A model generated the notes under the pieces. It was not told the DNA's origin and did no database searches. It saw only the letters and a program-made list of their open reading frames with translations. Both the position numbers and the translations under genes were made by a program. Shown here piece after piece: positions 25,214-33,298 of a stretch of 64,000 bases of DNA. This DNA is from an uncultured Tolumonas sp. (lineage in GTDB: Bacteria > Pseudomonadota > Gammaproteobacteria > Enterobacterales > Aeromonadaceae): positions 992,001-1,056,000 of the forward strand of contig NZ_OY782757.1 of assembly GCF_963678185.1 (NCBI RefSeq). Direction: 5' to 3'. Each line of letters starts with the position of its first letter. Within the stretch, counting starts at the first letter, position 1.

Positions 25214-26299
25214 ATGCTATTTCCAAACGTCAAAATAAAAGATAGATATTTAACAAAAAAAATACTTGGCAGAGGCGGTATGGGAGAGGTATGGGAATGC
25301 TTTGACGAAGTTCTTAATCGCCCGGTGGTTCTTAAAATCGTTGCTCCGGACCTTGTTAAGGCAAGACCTGAGCATACGTCAATTTTTATAGACGAAGCGC
25401 GTATAGGAGCTTCACTTGTTGGGCATCCCAATGTCGTTACTGTCTTCGATGTAATAAATGAAGATATTGATGAAAAACCTATATTGGCAATAGTAATGGA
25501 GTTGGTTGAAGGATTGTCTTGCTCTCAATGGATTGAATATCTATCCCCAAATATTGATTCTCAAACAAAGTACATTATAAGCCTTCAAGTCGCGATGGAG
25601 GTATGCAAGGCACTCCAATATGCTCATAGAAGTAACATTTTGCATCGTGACATAAAACCACTTAATATTTTTATATCAAAGTATGGAGTGACAAAACTGG
25701 GCGACTTCGGTATTGCTCGCTATGCAGATGTTGTAACAAGAGAGCACACTGTCTGGAACTTCCGATCGCCAGCCTATGCTGCTCCTGAGCAGTGGCATGA
25801 TGCAAAGCCAGATGTAAATACTGATATTTATCAGCTCGGTTGTACCCTATATCATCTTTTCACAGGCCAATTGCCATTTGAAGCATCGAACGTTGCAGCA
25901 CTAATTCAAAAACACATTTCCGAAGCAGTTGTTTCTCCGAAAGTGCACAATAATTTTCTTTCAGAAGATTTATCATTAGCAATAACAGAATCTTTGGCAA
26001 AGCCTAGCAATGAAAGAGCATCACTTTGGCAAATTTATGACGCTATTGCCAAAGAAGTTCAGCACTCATATAAAATAAGTATAAAACTAGATAAAAATAA
26101 TGAAGATTTAATCCGAAAAGTGAATGATATTACGGAATTTAACGAAGACACCTTGAGAACAAAAGGTTCATTCAGCACAACCTACTTCGATTACAATGAA
26201 GCGATATCCGAGGTTATAGAACTTGCTCTTCTGGGAAATGTCAGTGTTTCACTTAAAAAAGTGACACCCAAAAATCAGGCAGAACAACCTAACAAATAA
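25214..26299 (+). CDS. Serine/threonine protein kinase (Hanks type)
   Basis: 361 aa. A complete kinase domain (about residues 10-275): glycine loop GRGGMGEV (19-26), ATP-binding Lys41 in VVLKIV, catalytic loop HRDIKPLN, DFG, and APEQ of the activation segment. It should phosphorylate proteins in the cytoplasm. The C-terminal about 80 residues lack a membrane helix or PASTA/sensor domain and contain DDxE-like acidic helices. No phosphatase partner lies in the cassette. The frame passes into attC and ends PNK within it. A full-length Hanks kinase is an unusual cargo. Defence kinases such as Stk2 are known elsewhere; a similar role here is inference. Confidence 0.9.
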   Translation: MLFPNVKIKDRYLTKKILGRGGMGEVWECFDEVLNRPVVLKIVAPDLVKARPEHTSIFIDEARIGASLVGHPNVVTVFDVINEDIDEKPILAIVMELVEGLSCSQWIEYLSPNIDSQTKYIISLQVAMEVCKALQYAHRSNILHRDIKPLNIFISKYGVTKLGDFGIARYADVVTREHTVWNFRSPAYAAPEQWHDAKPDVNTDIYQLGCTLYHLFTGQLPFEASNVAALIQKHISEAVVSPKVHNNFLSEDLSLAITESLAKPSNERASLWQIYDAIAKEVQHSYKISIKLDKNNEDLIRKVNDITEFNEDTLRTKGSFSTTYFDYNEAISEVIELALLGNVSVSLKKVTPKNQAEQPNK

Positions 26300-26342
26300 T
26301 TAGTGTGGGACAGCTACGCTGCCCCACAATTAGAAGTTAGGT
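26287..26342 (+). other. attC site, 56 bp
   Basis: Inverse core ACCTAAC, core GTTAGGT. The kinase gene ends inside it. Confidence 0.9.
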
Positions 26343-26736
26343 AATAAAAACGGCGTCATTGTTGGCGATGAATTCAAGCCTTAAAGCGGCTGTGCAGATT
26401 GTCCAGTGGTTTTTACGGCTCACTATCTGAGCGTGGGTTGCCTCGCACAACACATGAATTCACGTAATTTGGCAAACTGAAAGCCTGCACTGGTTACGTT
26501 TCGGCAACCATCAACGCCGTCAGTGTGTACGCCTAAAGCGGCGGCGCAGTGTTTTTAGCAATCACTGCCCGATCATTAAATGCGCCAATTTGAGGTTTCA
26601 GCTAATTTCCTTGATTCAATACTACCGGCTAGTAATTCCGAGCGGTTGTTTGTGTCAGGCACAGTGAAAACTGAAAGCCCGTGGCACCAGTTAGCCAACT
26701 CTATTGTTGATTTTAAATCACTTTTTCTTTGTTCAT
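26343..26736 (+). repeat. ORF-less cassette, long form with small deletion
   Basis: 394 bp. It lacks about 10 bp at the CTCATCATCGAG segment; otherwise typical. Confidence 0.85.
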
Positions 26737-26792
26737 ACCTAACAAAATTTTAATGTCGGATGGCTTCGCCACCGCATAAAACGAAGTTAGAT
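26737..26792 (+). other. attC site, 56 bp
   Basis: Inverse core ACCTAAC, core GTTAGAT, arms GGATGGC and GCCACC with a shortened loop. It lies between two ORF-less cassettes. Confidence 0.88.
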
Positions 26793-27194
26793 ATAAAAAC
26801 GACTTCATTGTTGGCGGTGAATTTAAGCCCTAAAGCGGCTGGTCGGATAGCCCTGTGTTTTTTGCAGTTCATTACCTGCGAATAGGTTGCCTCGCGCAAC
26901 ACATGAATTTACGTGAGACGGCAACCTGAAAGCCTGCACTGGTTACGTGTCGGCAACCATCAGCGCCGTCAGTGTGTAACGCTTGAGCGGCTCATCATCA
27001 AGGTGCCGCGTTTTTAGCAATCACTATTCGCTCATAAAATCAGCTGATTTGAAAATTCAGCAAAGTTTGTTGATTCAACATTGTCGGCGAGTAATTCCAA
27101 GCGGTTGTTTGAATCAAGCACAGTGAAAAACTGAAGTCTGTGGCACCACTTAGCCAGCTTTGGGGTTGATAATAAACAGCGTTTATTTGTTCAT
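26793..27194 (+). repeat. ORF-less cassette, long form
   Basis: 402 bp, starting ATAAAAACGACTTCATTG, tandem with the preceding copy. Confidence 0.85.
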
Positions 27195-27254
27195 ATCTAA
27201 CAAAATTTTAATGTCGGATGGCACTACGTGCCACCGCATAAAACAAAGTTAGCT
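27195..27254 (+). other. attC site, 60 bp
   Basis: Inverse core ATCTAAC, core GTTAGCT. It closes an ORF-less long cassette. Confidence 0.9.
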
Positions 27255-27273
27255 GCATAAGGAAGCTCATCTC

Positions 27274-27690
27274 ATGCACATTGGCTCAAAAGAAGAATAT
27301 ATAAACATTATTGAACTAGATAGAAACACCATCGAATCTCCATGTGCTGGAGATATAAACATTAAAGTAGATGTAAAATTACAGAAATTTGAAGGTTCAT
27401 ATGATGGTATATGGCTTGAACTCAGTGAAATTAATAGATTTTTGCTTGAATTAAAACACTTTGACTCATCACGAACGGGGACAGCCAAAATATCAAGTAT
27501 CAGTCCAGATGAGTTTCAACTTGAAATCCACGCTTCAGATAATATTGGCCATATGGAAATTAAAATTCAGCTTCATCGTTATCAATTCAGCGGCAATAAA
27601 TATATGCCAATATTTTTAATGGGTGGATTTGATATTGAACCTAGTAGCATCCAAGAAATCATCTCAATATTTACTTCATTTACGGACTAG
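27274..27690 (+). CDS. WapI-like immunity family protein
   Basis: 138 aa, soluble, beta-rich. The pattern GDINIKVDVKLQKFEGSYDG, then WLELSEINRFLLELKHF, GTAKISSISPDEFQLEIHAS and GHMEIKIQL resembles WapI-type immunity proteins that neutralise contact-dependent toxins. No cognate toxin is visible in the window, so it may be an orphan immunity gene against competitors. ATG 27274 has AAGGAAGC upstream. About 140 bp without a gene follow before attC. Confidence 0.55.
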   Translation: MHIGSKEEYINIIELDRNTIESPCAGDINIKVDVKLQKFEGSYDGIWLELSEINRFLLELKHFDSSRTGTAKISSISPDEFQLEIHASDNIGHMEIKIQLHRYQFSGNKYMPIFLMGGFDIEPSSIQEIISIFTSFTD

Positions 27691-27831
27691 ATGTTTAAAT
27701 TAAATAAATCTCATACATTATGAGTGAAGGTTACACACTAAATTTCAAGCTCATGAACATGTTCAATAAGACTTTTAGTTGTTGTTTTAAGTAAAATTGA
27801 GTGGCAAACATTAAAAACTCGAGTTACATGC

Positions 27832-27887
27832 AGCTAACAAAAAATTAATGTGGGACCACTTCGTGGCCCCATAATTCGAAGTTATGT
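27832..27887 (+). other. attC site, 56 bp
   Basis: Inverse core AGCTAAC, core GTTATGT. It closes the immunity-like cassette. Confidence 0.9.
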
Positions 27888-27961
27888 GATTAGTTCAAAT
27901 CGAGCTTGAAGTATGGTTCCAAATTGCGCTATAAAGAACCAAACCAATAGATGTAGTTCTT

Positions 27962-28612
27962 ATGACTCCAATTTCTCGCATTGATGGTGCACAAACCAGA
28001 CAAAAAATTCTATCCTCAGCAGGTCAGTTATTCGCAACGCTAGGTTTTGCTGATGTGACCAGCAAAATGATATGTGAACATGCTCAAGTCGATTTAACGT
28101 CAATTAATTATCATTTTTCCAGCCGTAATGACCTTTATCATACGATCCTTGAACGTGGTCAGAATATATTCTTCGACCAACAACGACTTGATGCATTGCT
28201 AACGTTGAATTTACCGGCAAAATCAATCGTAGAGCGAATGATTGATCATTTAGTTTCTTTAGTTTATCTGGAGAACAACTGGGACGTTAAAGCTTTTGCT
28301 CGTGAACTACTCGCACCGACAGCACATCTTCAAGCCATCATGCAACATGCTGTATGGCCAAAGATAAATGCAGGCATTGCGGCAATCAGTATGTATACAC
28401 ACCTAAAAGGTGATGACCCCATTTTGTTGGCGACCTTGATTAATGCTGTATCGCCCTGCTTAATGTTGTTGTCTTCTTCAAGTAATGCCATTGGACCACT
28501 TCAGCATTTAGCCGCTTTGCCACAAAGTGAGCTTAACTCTTATTTAAAAACTTATATCTTTGGTGGTCTTGATGGCATTCGATCTGTCGCATTGCACAAT
28601 CCAATAACTTGA
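27962..28612 (+). CDS. TetR family transcriptional regulator
   Basis: 216 aa. N-terminal HTH typical of TetR/AcrR: TRQKILSSAGQLFATLGFAD, then ICEHAQVDLTSINYHFSSRN (about residues 13-60). The C-terminal ligand-binding half (VERMIDHLVSLVYLENNWDV, FARELLAPTAHLQAIM) resembles CerR/DUF1956-type regulators. Its targets are unknown; it is alone in the cassette, so it would act in trans. An IS30-family element is inserted between this gene and its attC. Confidence 0.88.
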   Translation: MTPISRIDGAQTRQKILSSAGQLFATLGFADVTSKMICEHAQVDLTSINYHFSSRNDLYHTILERGQNIFFDQQRLDALLTLNLPAKSIVERMIDHLVSLVYLENNWDVKAFARELLAPTAHLQAIMQHAVWPKINAGIAAISMYTHLKGDDPILLATLINAVSPCLMLLSSSSNAIGPLQHLAALPQSELNSYLKTYIFGGLDGIRSVALHNPIT

Positions 28613-28630
28613 TATCATCACCATAAATCA

Positions 28631-29713
28631 CCTAATATCAAGTTTGAAGTGCAACATTCATAGTGTGCGTTCATGGTAACTTCGCTCTGGGGTTATAAAG
28701 CCTAATCTTTTCCTCGGCCGCGTGTTTAATCTCTTGGCTATTGCATCGCAGTCCGCCTGCTTTAGCCATGACATACTGCTCTTTTTCGGCACGTATTGTC
28801 TGATCAAGCCATTGGTGTTTTCGTTTGTTCCCCGCTCCCACGAGTGATGGGGGGTCGCAAAGTAAAACGCTACGCCGGTGGCTTGTTCTATCACTTCGTA
28901 TTGGTGAAATTCAGTACCGTTATCAGCGGTGATGGTCTTAAATTCTTTGCCTGAGCTCTGTATCAGTTCTATCACGCGGCGGTTCAGACTTTCCGTTGTC
29001 CGGTCATTCAATTGACCTATCAACGTATAACCAGTGGCTCGTTCTACTAACGTGACAATACAGTGTTTGCTACCACAGCCCATGACCGTATCTATTTCCC
29101 AATGGCCTATCTCGATACGTGCATCAACCGCTGATGGTCGTTCACTGATATGTCTTTTATTGCGTAAACGCCCGCGACTATCCTTACTCCGGTAGCGTTT
29201 CCGCCTTTGTTTCACTGCATGGCGTAGCTTTTGCCATAAGTGGCCACCACTCGCTTTGTCTGCCCAAATATACTGATAAATCGATTCATGGCTGACGATT
29301 TTGTAATGATGTCTCTTGAGAAATCCGACGATTTGTTCTGGGCTCCATTCCAGATTGAGTAGCATTTCAATTACGATGAAATCTTCAGGTTTTAACCTTT
29401 TATTTCGTCTTGAGCGCCTTCGTCTGGCTTTTGTTCGTCGTTGAGCTTTGCTTGGTCGATAATGTCCATCGGTTACCCAACAGCGGTTTCGGGAGAGTTC
29501 CCGACCAATGGTACTTCGATGTCGTCCCAGCGCTTTTGCTATCTGTGCGTTGTTCAGCCCTTGCTTTCTTAAGGCCGAAAGCATATATCTTTCAGTCTCG
29601 GTGAGTTGTTGATATTTCATAGTTCTTCACTTCTTGGTCGGAGCGAAGAAAACCATTATCACAGCTCACCGTTTTTAGCTTCTGCTGTGTTGCACTTAGT
29701 ATATGAATCCGCC
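28631..29713 (-). mobile_element. IS30-family insertion sequence, copy 1
   Basis: 1083 bp, one transposase gene on the minus strand. The ends share AAGTGCAAC in inverted orientation, near 28647 and 29689. A TCA triplet flanks both sides and may be the target duplication. The right end is 2 bp before the next attC inverse core. Confidence 0.9.
28658..29620 (-). CDS. IS30 family transposase, copy 1
   Basis: 320 aa. An N-terminal HTH (YMLSALRKQGLNNAQIAKAL, then HRSTIGRELSRN) recognises the ends; a DDE catalytic core follows with EIDTVMG, TADNGTEF and ERGTNENTNGL carrying the three acidic residues. Intact and identical in protein to copy 3; copy 2 differs at two residues. It would drive cut-and-paste or circle-mediated transposition. 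Confidence 0.95.
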   Translation of the reverse strand: MKYQQLTETERYMLSALRKQGLNNAQIAKALGRHRSTIGRELSRNRCWVTDGHYRPSKAQRRTKARRRRSRRNKRLKPEDFIVIEMLLNLEWSPEQIVGFLKRHHYKIVSHESIYQYIWADKASGGHLWQKLRHAVKQRRKRYRSKDSRGRLRNKRHISERPSAVDARIEIGHWEIDTVMGCGSKHCIVTLVERATGYTLIGQLNDRTTESLNRRVIELIQSSGKEFKTITADNGTEFHQYEVIEQATGVAFYFATPHHSWERGTNENTNGLIRQYVPKKSSMSWLKQADCDAIAKRLNTRPRKRLGFITPERSYHERTL

Positions 29714-29715
29714 TC

Positions 29716-29771
29716 ACATAACAAAAAATTAATGTGGGACCACTTCGTGGCCCCATAATTAAAAGTTATGT
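29716..29771 (+). other. attC site, 56 bp
   Basis: Inverse core ACATAAC, core GTTATGT. The TetR cassette's attC, now separated from its gene by IS30 copy 1. Confidence 0.9.
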
Positions 29772-29837
29772 CCTTCTTAGTAGCCTGTATCGGTGGGTAT
29801 GTTTATAATCAATCTGTGATCTTTTTTGGTGATAGCG

Positions 29838-30002
29838 ATGAACAAACAATCCTTTGAAGAAAAACAAGCATTTGCGGCGAAAGTTCGTGCTCGAAACTAT
29901 GCAGCAAGCCTTCGACTTGAAGGTTTCAAACCGGCTGTTTCTGAACTTCCTATGACTAAAGAAATCATTATCAGCAAGTACAAATCTCAAGTATCACAAT
30001 GA
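29838..30002 (+). CDS. yhfG: YhfG-like antitoxin of Fic module
   Basis: 54 aa, read directly from the sequence: it starts MNKQSFEEKQAFAAKVRARN and ends with KYKSQVSQ. Residues about 25-30 read SLRLEG, which fits the S/TxxxEG/N inhibitory helix motif that blocks ATP orientation in class I Fic enzymes. ATG 29838 follows GGTGATAGCG, and the gene overlaps the fic start by the sequence ATGA, so translation is coupled. A TATAAT lies at 29804-29809. Confidence 0.8.
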   Translation: MNKQSFEEKQAFAAKVRARNYAASLRLEGFKPAVSELPMTKEIIISKYKSQVSQ

Positions 30003-30595
30003 GCAGAGATAAATACGGCACAGGCCAAGATCCATATTGTTATCCCAATTCCAACATTCTCATCAATTCCCTGAATATTCATGATGAGGCATTACTTGAA
30101 GAAGCAGAGCGCGACATTTCATCCGTTTGTGCTAACCAAATTGAATTTGCGCTTCCTCCCTATGATCTGAGCTATTTTTGCGCGCTCCATAAAGCCCTTT
30201 TCGGTGATTTATACCCATGGGCAGGCGAATTGCGCCAGATAGACATTTCAAAAGGCAACACTCGATTTTGTTCGTATCAGCGCATTGAAATTGAAACCCA
30301 AAAACTATTCTCAGCTATTGATTATGGCAATGCGTTAGCTGAGCTTAGTCGAGATGATTTAGTCATTGTTGTTGCAGAGCTCTATGCAGATATGAACGTA
30401 GTTCATCCATTCCGTGAGGGTAATGGCAGAGCTCAACGCATTTTGTTTGAACATATGATCATTAATTGTGGTTATGACATTGATTGGTCGATTGTTGAAG
30501 CAGATGAATGGCTTGAGGCGAATATTAAAGGCTATTATTGCGATTATTCTCTGATGCGTTCTATCTTCGAAAAATGTATTGGGTCCGCATTTTGA
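29999..30595 (+). CDS. fic: Fic family AMPylase toxin
   Basis: 198 aa, cytoplasmic. The catalytic motif HPFREGNGR (about residues 136-144) is a perfect HPFxEGNGR match, so it should transfer AMP from ATP to a target protein. The N-terminus (KYGTGQDPYCYPNSNILINS) matches the E. coli Fic type. The inhibitory helix is supplied by the upstream small protein, making this a class I toxin-antitoxin pair. Such pairs are expected to stabilise cassette arrays by addiction. Confidence 0.92.
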   Translation: MSRDKYGTGQDPYCYPNSNILINSLNIHDEALLEEAERDISSVCANQIEFALPPYDLSYFCALHKALFGDLYPWAGELRQIDISKGNTRFCSYQRIEIETQKLFSAIDYGNALAELSRDDLVIVVAELYADMNVVHPFREGNGRAQRILFEHMIINCGYDIDWSIVEADEWLEANIKGYYCDYSLMRSIFEKCIGSAF

Positions 30596-30654
30596 CATAA
30601 CAAAAATTTAAAGTTGGACGTCACTACGTGCCGCCACTTAAATCGAAGTTAAGC
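30595..30654 (+). other. attC site, 60 bp
   Basis: Inverse core ACATAAC, core GTTAAGC. It closes the yhfG-fic cassette. Confidence 0.9.
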
Positions 30655-30656
30655 TC

Positions 30657-30685
30657 TTGCCAGTTGTTGCGCAACACGCTACACT
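30657..30685 (+). promoter_or_regulatory. higBA promoter with internal operator
   Basis: TTGCCA (30657-30662), 17 bp, TACACT (30680-30685). A perfect palindrome TGTTGCGCAACA (30665-30676) lies between the two boxes, positioned for HigA autorepression. Confidence 0.65.
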
Positions 30686-30691
30686 TTCTTC

Positions 30692-30970
30692 ATGATCAAA
30701 TCATTCAAACATAAAGGCCTCAGGCAATTCTTTGAAGATGGCAATACCGCAGGTATTCAGCCAAAACACACAAAGAAACTGAGAATGCAGTTGGCTGCAA
30801 TCGATACGGCGCAGGTCATTGATGACGTCGATCTTCCCGGCTTTGATCTTCACCCTCTAAAAGGAGAGCGAGCTGGTACTTGGTCAATATCAGTTAATGG
30901 AAACTGGCGAGTCACATTTGAGTTTCAGGATGGTAATGCGTACATCCTTAACTATGAGGATTACCACTAA
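30692..30970 (+). CDS. higB: HigB-type toxin (RelE superfamily)
   Basis: 92 aa, ribosome-dependent mRNA interferase family. It matches HigB across its length: SFKHKGLRQFFEDGNTAGI, then HPLKGERAGTWSISVNGNWR and the end ILNYEDYH. It precedes its antitoxin, the usual higBA order, and the two genes overlap by one base (TAATG). A cassette promoter with an operator lies directly upstream. Confidence 0.93.
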   Translation: MIKSFKHKGLRQFFEDGNTAGIQPKHTKKLRMQLAAIDTAQVIDDVDLPGFDLHPLKGERAGTWSISVNGNWRVTFEFQDGNAYILNYEDYH

Positions 30971-31269
30971 TGGCTATGTATAACCCCCCTCACCCTGGTG
31001 AGTTTATTGAGTCTATTTATTTAGAACCGTATGGCATCAGTTGTCGCAATCTTGCCTCCCACCTAGGCGTTGCTGCATCAACATTAAGCCGCATTCTGAA
31101 AGGTCAAAGTTCAGTCACACCAGAAATGGCATTACGGCTATCTAAAGTGCTAGGCCGTACACCTGAAAGCTGGCTCGCCATGCAAGATAACTATGAATTA
31201 TGGCAAGCTCGTCAAACGCTGAATCTTTCAAATGTTCATCCGCTGAATCTTACCTCGCTTACAGCTTAA
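30970..31269 (+). CDS. higA: HigA-type antitoxin
   Basis: 99 aa. XRE-type HTH (GISCRNLASHLGVAASTLSR, then ILKGQSSVTPEMALRLSKVLG) with the HigA N-terminal HPGEFI signature. It binds HigB and represses the operon, probably at the palindrome 30665-30676. Its stop codon TAA is part of the attC inverse core. Confidence 0.93.
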   Translation: MAMYNPPHPGEFIESIYLEPYGISCRNLASHLGVAASTLSRILKGQSSVTPEMALRLSKVLGRTPESWLAMQDNYELWQARQTLNLSNVHPLNLTSLTA

Positions 31270-31319
31270 CAAAAAATTAATGGGGGACCACTTCGTGGCC
31301 CCATAATTCGAAGTTAGGT
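31264..31319 (+). other. attC site, 56 bp
   Basis: Inverse core GCTTAAC, core GTTAGGT. It supplies the higA stop codon. Confidence 0.9.
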
Positions 31320-31724
31320 AATAAAAGCGGTGTCATTGTTGGCGGTGAATTCAAGCCTTAAAGCGGCTATGCAGATGGTCCAGTGGTTTTTACGACTCAC
31401 TTCCTGAGCGTAGGTTGCCTCGCGCAACACATGAATTCACGTTGATTCGACAAACTGAGAGCTTGCACTGGTTACGTGTCGGCAACCATCAGCGCCGTCA
31501 GTGTGTACGCCTAAAGCGGCTCATCATCAAGGTGCAGTTTTTTTGGCGGCCATTCCCCGTTCGCTGAATAAGTCTGTCGATGTTTCAGCAGATTTCGTCG
31601 ATTCAACACTATCGGCGAGTCATTCCGAGCGGTTGTCTAACTCAGTCGCAGTGAAAATTGAAAGTCCGTGCACCAATTAGCCAGCTTGGTGGTGAACAAT
31701 TAATAATATTTCCTTTGTTCTCCT
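31320..31724 (+). repeat. ORF-less cassette, long form
   Basis: 405 bp, typical long copy. Confidence 0.85.
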
Positions 31725-31801
31725 ACCTAACAAGGCGCTCAAACCCGTTCACTTCGTTCACTGGACGGCACTACGTGCCGCCGTTTAGCTTAAAGTTATG
31801 T
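31725..31801 (+). other. attC site, 77 bp
   Basis: Inverse core ACCTAAC, core GTTATGT. Its core contains an ATG in frame with the next gene. Confidence 0.9.
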
Positions 31802-31818
31802 TTTCCTCATTCCGAGAC

Positions 31819-32508
31819 ATGAGTGTGACAAAAAATAATATTCTTCTTTTAGTTGGCCGCGATGATTGGCAAAAAGATGAAACGTTAAATTTAGCTCTAC
31901 TCAATAAATTGAGAGCGAATAACGTCGAAGTCCTTTGGGAAGATCCGGCTGCTGAAGTTATTCATTTCCTAAGAAAAATTGAGAGTAAATTCGGCATTAT
32001 TTCAAAAAGAATAAGAAAGTTTAATCTCCGAATAGTTCAAATACTTTATGGGTTGTTAAATCCATCTTATCTTGTCTATCTCTACAAAAGAAAAAACAAC
32101 GATGTGCTATCTCGTTGTAAATCATTGGCAAATACAATTTGCAAGCGTGGTATCGCAGCACAGACGATCATTCTTTCACGTTCTTCTGGTGGGCGAGTTT
32201 CATCGTTAATTGCAGATCAATTGGGGATCAAACATGTTGTTTGTTTAGGCTACCCGTTCAAGCATCCCGATCACGGTGATGAGCCTGAACGATATGCTCA
32301 TTTAGCGCAGTTAAAAACACCAATGCTCATAATTCAAGGTGTTAATGATGAATATGGTGGGTTAGAAATAGAACTTAAGTATGTCCTCAGTGAAAAAATA
32401 GAGGTCTCTTTTCTTAACACGAACCATAATTTCGACATTTCCGATGCAATGGCTCACGAAATCGTTGAGTTGATTGAACGTGTCACTGGTTTAAGCAAAA
32501 AAACATAA
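31819..32508 (+). CDS. Alpha/beta hydrolase-fold protein
   Basis: 229 aa from ATG 31819; an alternative in-frame ATG at 31798 is made by the attC core itself. The second half shows an esterase-like elbow ILSRSSGGRVSSLIADQLG with a likely nucleophile Ser, then GYPFKHPDHGDEPERYAHL, TPMLIIQGVNDEYGG (acid residue) and LNTNHNFDISD (His), together a complete Ser-Asp-His set. The substrate is unknown. The N-terminal half (NILLLVGRDDWQKDETLN) is atypical. The stop codon is in attC. Confidence 0.78.
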   Translation: MSVTKNNILLLVGRDDWQKDETLNLALLNKLRANNVEVLWEDPAAEVIHFLRKIESKFGIISKRIRKFNLRIVQILYGLLNPSYLVYLYKRKNNDVLSRCKSLANTICKRGIAAQTIILSRSSGGRVSSLIADQLGIKHVVCLGYPFKHPDHGDEPERYAHLAQLKTPMLIIQGVNDEYGGLEIELKYVLSEKIEVSFLNTNHNFDISDAMAHEIVELIERVTGLSKKT

Positions 32509-32562
32509 CAAAAACTTAAATTTGGACGTCACTACGTGCCGCCAATTAAGTCGAAGTTATGT
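32503..32562 (+). other. attC site, 60 bp
   Basis: Inverse core ACATAAC, core GTTATGT. It supplies the hydrolase stop codon. Confidence 0.9.
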
Positions 32563-32576
32563 GATTAGCGGTAGTC

Positions 32577-32981
32577 ATGGCTTTTGATGATAAATTCAGG
32601 CTCAGCAGTCACGCGGTTATTCTCAATTCTGTCGGTGAAGTTTTGCTCTTAAAAGCTGATTACGGTTCCAAATCTTGGGGGCTTCCCGGTGGCGCATTAG
32701 AGCCCGGCGAAACCATTCACGAAGCCTTGCTCCGAGAGTGCCGTGAAGAACTGGGTTCTGATGTTCTCATCAACTATCTCAGCGGTGTGTATTTCCATTC
32801 AGCCTACAATTCACAGGCTTTCATTTTTCGCTGTGAACTGCCCTCACCGTCTAAAATCATCCTCAGCAACGAACATTCTGAATTTCGTTATGCCGCAATT
32901 TCTGAACTCAGTGGCGTCCAACAACAGCGCATTTCTGACTGCCTGAATTATTCTGGCGTTGTCGTCAGTGCCAAGTTTTAA
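32577..32981 (+). CDS. NUDIX hydrolase, copy 1
   Basis: 134 aa, cytoplasmic. A complete NUDIX box is present: GALEPGE, seven residues, then RECREELG, so metal-dependent hydrolysis of a nucleoside-diphosphate-linked substrate is expected. From the box onward the nucleotide sequence matches the copy at 38420, while the first 120 bp differ at many positions. About 220 bp of 3' sequence with a module shared by two other cassettes follows. Confidence 0.9.
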   Translation: MAFDDKFRLSSHAVILNSVGEVLLLKADYGSKSWGLPGGALEPGETIHEALLRECREELGSDVLINYLSGVYFHSAYNSQAFIFRCELPSPSKIILSNEHSEFRYAAISELSGVQQQRISDCLNYSGVVVSAKF

Positions 32982-33039
32982 CGCGACCCGTTTATCCTGC
33001 CAAATCCCCGATTAACATTGATATAGCTCAGTTTTGCTT

Positions 33040-33201
33040 AATTGAGTCCTCGAATTCATTTGTCTCTGTTAGCACCATTCGGCATCATGTTCCTATGAGC
33101 AAATCAAAAGCAGAAAATCGGTGTTGGGCATCTGATCCGTCATTAATCAGTGCGGTAGCCATGACCATCAAAATCGACTTGTTTGCTGCAACAACAAAAT
33201 C
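33040..33201 (+). repeat. Shared 3' cassette module, copy 1
   Basis: Includes GTTGGGCATCTGAT and CAGTGCGGTAGCC; also found after the DUF2809 gene and after NUDIX copy 2. A short frame from ATG 33095 reads RCWASD and runs into attC. It could be a small gene or a processed RNA. Confidence 0.6.
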
Positions 33202-33261
33202 ACATAACAAAATTTTAATGTCGGATGGCACTACGTGCCACCGCATAAAACGAAGTTAGGC
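33202..33261 (+). other. attC site, 60 bp
   Basis: Inverse core ACATAAC, core GTTAGGC. It closes NUDIX cassette copy 1. Confidence 0.9.
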
Positions 33262-33298
33262 TTCATATTGATATCTTCTGCGAAGAAGGGAAAATAAA

